DNA from: Acidobacteriota bacterium
GTDB lineage: Bacteria; Acidobacteriota; Blastocatellia; Pyrinomonadales; Pyrinomonadaceae
DNA: 11,784 bases
Assembly: GCA_003222855.1 (NCBI GenBank)
Contig: QHXH01000020.1
Coordinates: 1 to 11,784 of the forward strand
Direction of reading: 5' to 3'
The notes beneath the pieces were generated by a model that was not told the DNA's origin, did not search any database, and saw only the letters and a program-made list of their open reading frames with translations. Both the position numbers and the translations under genes were made by a program. Of this stretch, positions 1 to 6,080 are shown in pieces (within the stretch, counting starts at the first letter, position 1; each line of letters begins with the position of its first letter).

Positions 1-1744
1 TTGCGTTGCGCGGCGGCAAGCACGTGTACGTGCTGTTCTGCGCTGATTGACATTGCCGAAATGAAATATCCGGGCAGCTCGTGCTCATGCTCGACGACGT
101 AGGCTGCGGCTGCATCGATCGAATCGGGATCTGTCTGATCTACATCCAGCGAGAGCGCCTGGGCGGCGAGGGTGTGAACGTACGTGCGCGTGCCGAGAGT
201 GTCCTTTCGCACGTACGCCCATGAGAAGTTGGGTTCAACTCCCGACGACGTTTCTGCCACCAGGGAAATCGCGGGGTGAGCGGAACTTCACGTGAGATGC
301 CGATTTCGTTGTAGAGAAAGTCGGCGTAGGAATCGCGATTCGGTTCGAGTTCAGGGAAGACGCCGCGTTCGGCGCCGAGACGCAAGCTTTCCGTCCAGGC
401 TTCACGGCGGATGAATCCCATTACCTCATCCATCAAATCGATCGAGGCCGGCGAGCCGTAACTGATCTTCAGATTCAAACAGAGGTCGGCAAAACCCATG
501 ATTCCCAGGCCAACGGGACGCGTGCGTTTGACGACATCGTTGATTTCCGCCAGCGGCCAGGCGCAGGTATCGATCACATTGTCGAGAAAACGCGTCGTCC
601 AATGCGTGACTTCAGCCAGCCGATCCCAATCCAGACGATTTTCGCGATCATAAAACTTGTTCACATCGATCGAGCCGAGATTGCATGAGTTCGCGAAGTG
701 CAGGAACTGCTCGCCACAGGGATTGCTCGCCATGATGGGCCCCATCGAGTTCATCATGTGATTATGGCGATTGACTTCGTCGATGAAGGCGATGCCCGGC
801 TCGGCGTATTTATGAGCGCTGGCGATGATCCGGTTCCAGATGTCGGGCGCGTAGACCATTCCCGGCGCCGGTGGCTCTTCAATCAAAGCATCGGAAAGAT
901 CGGCGGTGTCGAAAGCCTCTTTATCGCGGAAGGTGACGGTCGAACCATCTGGACGGCGATAGACGACATAGTTACGGCCCGTGACCGGATCGAAAACGGA
1001 ATCGTTCCAGCCTTCACCTTTGAAGTCGAGCTGATACCACTCGTTGCGATCGACCGCGTCGAGAAACTTGTCAGTAACGTTGACGGAAATATTGAAGTTC
1101 GTGAGCGAGTGCTGATCGTTCTTCGCGTGAATGAAACGCAGAATGTCCGGATGCGTCACGCGCATCATGCCCATGTTTGCGCCACGGCGCACGCCGCCCT
1201 GCTTTACGGTGTCGGTCGTCGTGTTGAAGATATTCATGAACGAGACGGGGCCGCTGGCGACGCCATGCGTCGAGCTGACCATCGAACCGCTCGGTCTTAA
1301 CTTTTCAAAAGTGAAGCCGGTGCCGCCGCCGGTCTGGTGAATGATGGCCGCATCGGTTGCGGTCTTCATGATGCCGGCAATTGAATCCGGCACGTCGAGC
1401 ACGAAGCAGGCCGCCAGCTGGCCGTTTGGTTTGCCGGCGTTGACGAGACAAGGCGTGTTGGGAACGAACTCGCGCGCCTGCATGATGTCGCTCATCGCGT
1501 TGTAGAAGATGTCGCGCTGGGCCGGATCAGTTTCCGCCACGGACACGTGCGCGACGACGCGCGCCACAATGTCCGACCACTCTTCCAGCGAATTCCCCTT
1601 CGCGTCTTTCAGCGAATAACGCATCGCGACCACCCGTCGCGCATTCAATCCCAGCGGCAGCGGCTGGCGCTTAAACGAGACAATCGATTCCGCTATTTCG
1701 TTTTGAGACACCTTTGTCATCTTCGCACCACTCGCGCTCTTCAT
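1..1744 (-). CDS. nrdJ: Adenosylcobalamin-dependent (class II) ribonucleotide reductase, partial at left edge, reading frame broken near 270
   Basis: Reduces ribonucleotides to deoxyribonucleotides with a B12-generated thiyl radical, so it needs no oxygen and no small subunit. Visible motifs: the FVPNTPC segment (Cys99), a glycine-rich HQTGGGTGF loop at about residues 136-144, and the catalytic NPCGEQ finger loop at 341-346 (Cys343, Glu345). The start at 1744 has AAAGG 8 nt upstream; Met9 is a weaker alternative. Sequence homology runs in one frame to Arg492 (codon 271-269). The frame then continues as nonsense to a stop at 140. The proper C-terminal sequence resumes in another frame from 269 (ISLVAETSSGVEPNFSWAYV) and stays open to base 1. 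The segment usually between these blocks, about 12 residues including the conserved APTGT loop, is absent, consistent with a deletion of 3n+1 bases (about 37). The gene may be decayed or misassembled; its identity is not in doubt. The C-terminus lies outside the window. Confidence 0.93.
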
Positions 1745-1942
1745 TTAGTTTACCTTTCTCGCGCTCGAACGGCACGCGAGGTCAATTTTGGGGAATAAAA
1801 TGCCCAGACGATACATGATCGCCTTCAACAAAAACTGAGTTTTTTTGCAGGTACTACGGTCGGTTTTGCGAAGTCACTACTACCCTGCGGAGTTGGGTTT
1901 GGAACCCATCTGCCGCCGCCGCCAGCCGTCTCAACCAAAGCA
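1745..1942 (-). promoter_or_regulatory. Long structured leader of nrdJ
   Basis: About 200 nt lie between the predicted transcription start and the nrdJ start codon. On the minus strand there is a stem TGGGTT-CCA-AACCCA (1907-1893) nested in GCGG/CCGC, then a GCAGG/CCTGC stem closing a loop that carries the direct repeat GTAGTA, then an AT-only hairpin ending in T5 (about 1829-1843). I see none of the conserved blocks of a cobalamin riboswitch, the class one would expect for a B12-dependent enzyme. Identity is unknown. Confidence 0.4.
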
Positions 1943-1948
1943 GAACGG

Positions 1949-1977
1949 ACTATACGCCGAGTTTTGGTGGATGTCAA
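1949..1977 (-). promoter_or_regulatory. Sigma-70 promoter of nrdJ
   Basis: On the minus strand TTGACA (1977-1972) is followed by a 17-base spacer and TATAGT (1954-1949), close to the ideal sigma-70 promoter. Transcription would start near 1942, leaving an untranslated leader of about 200 nt before the nrdJ start at 1744. Confidence 0.85.
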
Positions 1978-1987
1978 TATCTTGTGG
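1972..1987 (-). promoter_or_regulatory. NrdR-like box 2, overlapping the nrdJ -35 element
   Basis: The minus strand reads CCACAAGATATTGACA, similar to the 16-bp AT-centred palindrome bound by the ribonucleotide reductase repressor NrdR. It covers the -35 hexamer, where a bound repressor would block RNA polymerase. Its centre is 31 bp from that of the second box, about three helical turns, the usual tandem spacing of NrdR boxes. Confidence 0.65.
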
Positions 1988-2002
1988 CCATCTTTTTTTT
2001 CA

Positions 2003-2018
2003 ACACGATAGAGTGTGT
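2003..2018 (-). promoter_or_regulatory. NrdR-like box 1, upstream of the nrdJ promoter
   Basis: The minus strand reads ACACACTCTATCGTGT, with outer arms ACAC and GTGT, extendable by one base pair to AACAC and GTGTT. The outer arms match the typical NrdR box (ACAC...GTGT). It is centred 31 bp from the box at 1972-1987, on the same face of the helix, as expected for cooperative binding. Confidence 0.65.
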
Positions 2019-2086
2019 TTTCTGAGGCATTACGTTAAGGCCTAAGTGACGAGGAATCAGCCCGTTAGACTGGCCCAAAGATGGAG

Positions 2087-2159
2087 ACCCGACCATAAGA
2101 GCGAGGGTGCAGGGGTCCCATTGCAAGCAGACAAACAGCACCCTCCCTCACGGTCGGGT
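2087..2159. repeat. Imperfect inverted repeat, REP-like
   Basis: Two 8-bp arm pairs are nested: ACCCGACC (2087-2094) with GGTCGGGT (2152-2159), and GAGGGTGC (2103-2110) with GCACCCTC (2138-2145). Each half is a diverged copy of one unit in inverted orientation. It lies between the 3' end of the pspA-linked gene and the NrdR/promoter region of nrdJ. There is no T-tract, so it is more likely a dispersed palindromic repeat than an intrinsic terminator. Confidence 0.6.
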
Positions 2160-2165
2160 TTCAGA

Positions 2166-2952
2166 CTATTTGCCGTGCGAAAGCAGCAGGTCCAATTCGC
2201 GATGTTGATTGTCGAGCATCCCGTAGGTGTCCGCCGTTTCTTCCAGCATTTGACGAGTCATCGCGATCGAGTCACTCAACTCTTCAAAATGCAAAGCTGA
2301 AACGCGCTCAGGGGTGGGAAGCGTAACAACTTGATCGTTGACCACCTTCAACCATACGAACCGATCGTTCCAGATCATTGAAAGCGGCGACGCGCCGCCT
2401 GAGAATCTCGGCGTTCGCTTGTTGGATACGCTTCTGTCGATCATCGGTCGCGGTTTGAACGGCATGCTCTGCCTGCTTAAGCTGGTTCTGCACTGCCTGA
2501 CGATTGGTTGATCTCAGGTGATGCTTTCGCCTCCGGTAGACATCCAGTAGATCAACAAAATCTTCCCAACGCTGATCGAGGGTTTGCAGGTTCGCCGGAA
2601 TGTCCTTGCTGGTGGTGAACTTTTTATAGTTGGAATAAATCTGGTTCTTCATCCAACGGAGATACTCGACCGCTTCACGCTCGCGCGGATCGAAACCTTT
2701 GATGACCGCTTCGCGTTGCGCCTCACGAAGTTTGCGCGCGCGTTCTTTGGCGCGACGCAGGACCAGGCGGCGATAAAAAGGTGTGGCAGGCACGACAGCA
2801 AGATAGAGCGCTTCCGATCCCAGTCCCAACAACAGCGGAGTGACGTCCTGAAAGAAAACCGCGCCGACCAGAAAGCCGGCCATGCCCCAAAAGTTAATCG
2901 GCTCTTTGAAAGCCTCTTTTAAATAGCGAGAATCGATCTTGGGCCAGTCCAT
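2166..2952 (-). CDS. Coiled-coil membrane protein downstream of pspA, reading frame broken near 2346
   Basis: Family not recognised. Read through one frameshift, the gene gives about 261 residues. Residues 19-56 are hydrophobic and could form one or two membrane segments (FWGMAGFLVGAVFF, then LLLGLGSEALYLAVV). The rest is highly charged and probably helical or coiled coil, rich in Arg, Gln and Lys. In the frame that starts at 2952 a stop follows at 2308. The second frame, open down to 2166, continues the same kind of helical sequence (VVNDQVVTLPTPERV...). The break lies at GGTGG around 2341-2346; one extra G, or a deletion of 3n+2 bases, would explain it. Its position 123 bp downstream of pspA on the same strand suggests one transcript and a role in the cell membrane with PspA; that role is inference. 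Confidence 0.7.
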
Positions 2953-2994
2953 GAATCTGAGACTTAAGCGAATGTTGTTTTATTCGGACAATCG

Positions 2995-3067
2995 GTTTGG
3001 AGTTCCGCCTTCAGGCGGCGCGCTTCTTTTCACCGATGGACCCCCGCCTGAAGGCGGAACTCCAAAC
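2995..3067. repeat. Perfect 24-bp inverted repeat with nested palindromes, REP/BIME-like
   Basis: Arms 2995-3018 and 3044-3067 are exact reverse complements around a 25-bp spacer. Each arm itself holds the small palindrome CCGCCTTCAGGCGG, so every arm can form its own hairpin, as in paired REP elements. It sits in the gap between pspA and the downstream gene. In RNA the whole unit would fold into a very stable cruciform that could dampen transcription or protect the upstream message. Confidence 0.85.
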
Positions 3068-3075
3068 GGCGAGCG

Positions 3076-3810
3076 CTACTGCGTTGTCGTCTCTCCCTGC
3101 GCGGGCAATGCCTGGGGCGCACCGCTTCCGCTGTCAGCCGGCAGCAAACCCATGTCTTTCTTGTACTGAAGCAACTTGTCCTGCAACTGCATATCCATCG
3201 CTTCTTTCTCGATTTCCTGCATTTGATTGTCGACCGAGCTGGTGCCCAGTTGCATTCTCGCTTCGGCGGCGGCCGCGCGGCGATCGATCTTGTCGCGCAT
3301 CTCGTCGAAGGTCGAAGCATCATCACCAATCTGGAACGAAGCCATCGTCTGCGCGAGTTGCTCTTGCAGCTTCGCCTGCTTCGACTGATTAATTAGCTGC
3401 ATCGCTTCAGCCGTGCGGCGCTGCATCTGGAGCATGTAATTGTCGCGCGCTTTGAGCGCCTGTTTCGATGCCAGTTGTGAATGTTCGTATTGGTGGATGG
3501 TCCGCTGCAGGTCGACCTGAGCCTGCTGTAGCTGGCCAATATAGGCAGTCGCGATATCGTCGCGGCCCATCTTCACCGAAGCCTTAATCTTCGAATCCAG
3601 ATCGACAACCTGAGCCTCCAGCCGTTCTTTATTCTTGCCGAGCAGCTTTTCCGTCGCCATGACCTGGGCGACTGAGTTGTTCAAGTCGGGAATCCGATCG
3701 CGCATGTCGCGGATAGTTTGTTGCAGGATCAGCTCGGGATCCTCGGTCGCTTCCACAATTCCGCCGAACAGCGCGCGCATCGAACGTTTTATCCTAATCC
3801 AAAGTCCCAT
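3076..3810 (-). CDS. pspA: PspA/IM30 (ESCRT-III-like) membrane-maintenance protein
   Basis: Phage-shock-protein A family: a peripheral protein that polymerises on the inner face of the cytoplasmic membrane and limits damage. The 244 residues match the family length. Visible features are the N-terminal amphipathic helix (MGLWIRIKRSMRALFGG), the block ATEDPELILQQTIRDMRD at about 21-38, and long heptad-rich helices to about residue 215. It ends in a Pro/Gln/Gly-rich tail ending GETTTQ. The start at 3810 has an excellent ribosome site, GGAGGA, 4 nt upstream. The gene heads a probable two-gene unit with the membrane protein encoded at 2166-2952. An extended -10 promoter (TGCTATACT, 3949-3941) lies about 130 bp upstream. 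No PspF-type regulator is in the window. Confidence 0.93.
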   Translation of the reverse strand: MGLWIRIKRSMRALFGGIVEATEDPELILQQTIRDMRDRIPDLNNSVAQVMATEKLLGKNKERLEAQVVDLDSKIKASVKMGRDDIATAYIGQLQQAQVDLQRTIHQYEHSQLASKQALKARDNYMLQMQRRTAEAMQLINQSKQAKLQEQLAQTMASFQIGDDASTFDEMRDKIDRRAAAAEARMQLGTSSVDNQMQEIEKEAMDMQLQDKLLQYKKDMGLLPADSGSGAPQALPAQGETTTQ

Positions 3811-3940
3811 TTCGTCCTCCGGCTAATTTCAGATTCGAAAAAAGGTGATTTCGCAACGGCCGTCGAAAACGCTCGGAGGGCCGTCGAGTTGTACGAAAGA
3901 GCAAGGCGCATGGTTGCATTTTCAACCACTTTTGACGGCG

Positions 3941-3949
3941 AGTATAGCA
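3941..3949 (-). promoter_or_regulatory. Extended -10 promoter for pspA
   Basis: On the minus strand TGC precedes TATACT (3946-3941), an extended -10 arrangement. The position of a -35 element, 17 bases upstream, falls inside the GCAGTAG tandem repeat and reads ACTGCC, which is a poor match. Transcription would begin near 3934, giving a leader of about 125 nt. Confidence 0.5.
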
Positions 3950-3957
3950 GACTGCAA

Positions 3958-3974
3958 GCAGTAGGCAGTAGGCA
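3958..3974. repeat. Short GCAGTAG tandem repeat
   Basis: Two exact copies of the 7-mer GCAGTAG (3958-3964, 3965-3971) and a partial third lie just upstream of the probable pspA -10 element. Confidence 0.6.
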
Positions 3975-4020
3975 CTCGGCAGACACGTCGAGACCTAATT
4001 TCAGTTTCTCGCTTCGTTGC

Positions 4021-4096
4021 CTCTGCGACCTCTGCATCTTCTGCGGTGTAAATTGGCTGGAAAAGACTCACCGCAGAAGACGCCGAGGACACAGAG
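4021..4096. repeat. Imperfect 28-bp inverted repeat built of TCTGC units
   Basis: Arms 4021-4048 and 4069-4096 match as reverse complements at 24 of 28 positions around a 20-bp spacer. Within the left arm TCTGC recurs every 9 bases (4022, 4031, 4040). It lies just past the 3' end of purD, between purD and pspA. The rest of the 3811-4129 gap holds only the pspA leader, its promoter and the GCAGTAG repeat. Confidence 0.7.
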
Positions 4097-4129
4097 CGGG
4101 CGCAGAGAATTTCAACTTAGTCACTACTG

Positions 4130-5452
4130 TCAGACAACACGTTTGAAATCAGCCCTGGGCCGTGGTTTCCGACGAGAGCCTCGTCCGATGTCCCGCCGAT
4201 ACTGCATGCCGTCCCATTGAATTTCGCGAACGGCGCCGTAACAGCGGGACAACGCCACGTCCAGGTTCTCACCCGTCGCCGTCACGCCCAGCACGCGGCC
4301 ACCAGCGGTTAACCACTCGCCGCCGGCGCGTGAGGTGGCCGCATGAAAAACGTAAACGTCCTGGTATTGCTCAATCCGCTCAAGACCGTGGATCGTTGCA
4401 CCAGTTTCCGCTTGCGACGGGTATCCGCGCGCCGCCAGCACCACGCAAGCGGATGAATCCTGGGACCACTCGATCTTTAGTTGGCCCAGCCGCCGCTCAC
4501 TTATCGCTGCAAAGATTTTCGCGAGGTCCGTTTTCAATCGAACCAGGATTGCCTGTGTCTCTGGATCGCCGAAGCGCACATTGTATTCAAGCACGCGTGG
4601 TCCATCCGGGGTCAGCATCAATCCGATGAAAAGTATTCCGCGAAATGGAAAGCCTTCGTCCCGGGACCCTTTCAGGGTTGGTTCGACAATTTCCCGTACC
4701 ACCCGATCAAGCGTTGCGGAGTCGATGATGCTTGCCTCGGTGATCGAACCCATCCCCCCCGTATTTGGACCAGTATCGTTTTCACCAATCCGCTTATGGT
4801 CTCGCGCCGCCGGCATCAGACGATAATCTTTACCGTCCGAAAACAGCAGCACCGACACCTCAGGTCCTGTGAGTCTCTCTTCGATTACGATCCTGCGCGC
4901 GGCCTCAGCTCCCACAACTCCGTGCCTCAATTCGTTCAAGGCGGCAAAGGCTCCTCCTCGATCCGAGGCGACGAAAACTCCTTTTCCGGCCGCCAGCCCG
5001 TCAGCCTTTATTACGACCGCAGCCTGCTCGCCGCCAAACTCTCCCGATTTCAGAATGGCATCGGCTTCGTCGAAGGATGTCGCGACACGATAGCGCGCCG
5101 TAGGAATCGAATGATGAGCCATGAAATCTTTAGCGAACGCTTTGCTTGATTCCAAACCGGCCGCCTCACTTCGGGGGCCGACGACTTTCAGGCCGCGCTC
5201 CTCGAAAGTATTTACCAATCCGGCGGCGAGGGGCGCCTCTGGTCCCACAACAGTCAAATCAATCCTGGACGCCTCGGCAAATGATGCCAGCTCGTAGTGA
5301 TCGTTAATATTGATGGGTACACATTCCGCGATCTGCGCGATGCCTGCATTACCCGGCGCGCAAAACAATTGCAAGCGCTCGCTCGACGTGCGCTGCAACG
5401 CCCAACATATCGCGTGTTCCCGGCCACCCGATCCAATGACTAAAATCTTCAT
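4130..5452 (-). CDS. purD: Phosphoribosylamine--glycine ligase (GAR synthetase)
   Basis: Second step of de novo purine synthesis: ATP-dependent joining of 5-phosphoribosylamine and glycine, in the cytoplasm. In order: the N-terminal motif GSGGREHA (7-14), GPEAPLAAGL (70-79), the ATP-grasp loop VIKADGLAAGKGV (147-159), the block DHKRIGENDTGPNTGGMG (218-235), and the metal- and ATP-binding LEYNVRFGDPETQ (288-300). Length is 440, slightly above the usual 420-430. The last 15 or so residues, after YRRDIG, are Arg-rich and do not look like a normal PurD end, so the stop may have drifted. The start at 5452 is fixed by the N-terminal fold, although only a weak AAGA precedes it. No other pur gene is next to it. 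Confidence 0.96.
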   Translation of the reverse strand: MKILVIGSGGREHAICWALQRTSSERLQLFCAPGNAGIAQIAECVPININDHYELASFAEASRIDLTVVGPEAPLAAGLVNTFEERGLKVVGPRSEAAGLESSKAFAKDFMAHHSIPTARYRVATSFDEADAILKSGEFGGEQAAVVIKADGLAAGKGVFVASDRGGAFAALNELRHGVVGAEAARRIVIEERLTGPEVSVLLFSDGKDYRLMPAARDHKRIGENDTGPNTGGMGSITEASIIDSATLDRVVREIVEPTLKGSRDEGFPFRGILFIGLMLTPDGPRVLEYNVRFGDPETQAILVRLKTDLAKIFAAISERRLGQLKIEWSQDSSACVVLAARGYPSQAETGATIHGLERIEQYQDVYVFHAATSRAGGEWLTAGGRVLGVTATGENLDVALSRCYGAVREIQWDGMQYRRDIGRGSRRKPRPRADFKRVV

Positions 5453-5541
5453 GTTTTCTTAAGAGCGCGAGCGGCGGTGAGCCGCGGAGTTCAACGCCCC
5501 GGCGCCGGGTCCGCAACCCAGATATTTTTCCGGCAAAATGC

Positions 5542-5570
5542 TTGACAGGGCGGGGTCATAGTCATATAAG
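5542..5570 (+). promoter_or_regulatory. Sigma-70 promoter of the zinc-ribbon gene
   Basis: TTGACA (5542-5547), a 17-base spacer and TATAAG (5565-5570) form a near-consensus promoter. Transcription would begin near 5577. The leader of about 137 nt contains two hairpins: GCCGCC/GGCGGC (5584-5610) and GGGGC-TTCCT-GCCCC (5669-5683). The purD start lies 89 bp away on the other strand, so this is a divergent promoter region. Confidence 0.8.
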
Positions 5571-5713
5571 TGCATCCGCTGTGGCCGCCGTCATGTTCAC
5601 TTCGGGCGGCGCTAGTTTAAGTTTTCGCGGCCTCCTCGTACAGCTTTCGAGACCGGCACCCTGCAATCGGGGCTTCCTGCCCCAACATCGTCAGAGCGTC
5701 TGGAGGAGAACCA

Positions 5714-6076
5714 ATGTCAGATGATCAAGCGGATCAAGTTGGTATTGCACCGGCGTCTGACTATCAGGATCGATCAATAACTTGCGTCGATTGCGGGGAA
5801 GAATTCACCTGGACCGTGGGAGAGCAGGTTTTCTTTCACGATAAGGGTCTGAAGAACGAGCCGAAGCGGTGCAAACCGTGCAAACAGGCAAAGAACGATC
5901 GGCTGGCGGCAATCTCACTTGCTCAATCGGCGGGCGTCAGACAACGAATTGAAGTCACCGTAATGTGCGCCCAGTGCCACGAACAAACTACCGTCCCTTT
6001 CTATCCTTCGCAGGGACGACCGGTTTATTGCCGCGCGTGCTTCCTCGCTTCGCGCTCGATGACCGCCAGCGCCTGA
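5714..6076 (+). CDS. Small protein with two zinc ribbons (four CxxC motifs)
   Basis: 120 residues with four CxxC pairs: Cys24/27 with Cys53/56, and Cys85/88 with Cys106/109. These suggest two separate four-cysteine zinc sites. The first half (ITCVDCGEEFTWTVGEQ... then RCKPCK) resembles the probable zinc-ribbon family zf-trcl. The second half has a CxxC...TTVPFYPSQGRPVYCRACF pattern known from other small bacterial zinc-ribbon proteins. Its function is not established; nucleic-acid or protein binding would be typical. A strong ribosome site GGAGGAG lies 5 nt before the ATG, and with the near-consensus promoter this predicts high expression. It converges with the kimA gene; only 4 bp separate the two stop codons, so there is no room for an intergenic terminator. 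Confidence 0.85.
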   Translation: MSDDQADQVGIAPASDYQDRSITCVDCGEEFTWTVGEQVFFHDKGLKNEPKRCKPCKQAKNDRLAAISLAQSAGVRQRIEVTVMCAQCHEQTTVPFYPSQGRPVYCRACFLASRSMTASA

Positions 6077-6080
6077 GCTA

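Noticed and set aside
698..1300. 200-codon open frame on the plus strand inside nrdJ
   Set aside because: It is antisense to well-conserved NrdJ sequence including NPCGEQ, and its translation has no domain-like pattern. It is a shadow frame.
1745..2165. Cobalamin riboswitch or tRNA upstream of nrdJ
   Set aside because: A B12-dependent gene made a cobalamin riboswitch worth looking for, but the conserved B12-box and GCCACTG-type blocks are absent. The GGGTTCCAAACCC stretch resembles a T-arm only superficially; no cloverleaf can be drawn around it.
3958..4096. CRISPR array
   Set aside because: Repeats are short, adjacent or inverted, and not separated by unique spacers of constant length; no cas gene is present.
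4481..5149. 222-codon plus-strand open frame inside purD
   Set aside because: It is fully antisense to the conserved ATP-grasp domain of PurD, with no credible protein pattern.
5594..5724. Upstream open frame in the leader of the zinc-ribbon gene, overlapping its start
   Set aside because: It has no ribosome site and an unconvincing composition; the overlap with the true start is probably chance, although a leader-peptide role cannot be excluded.
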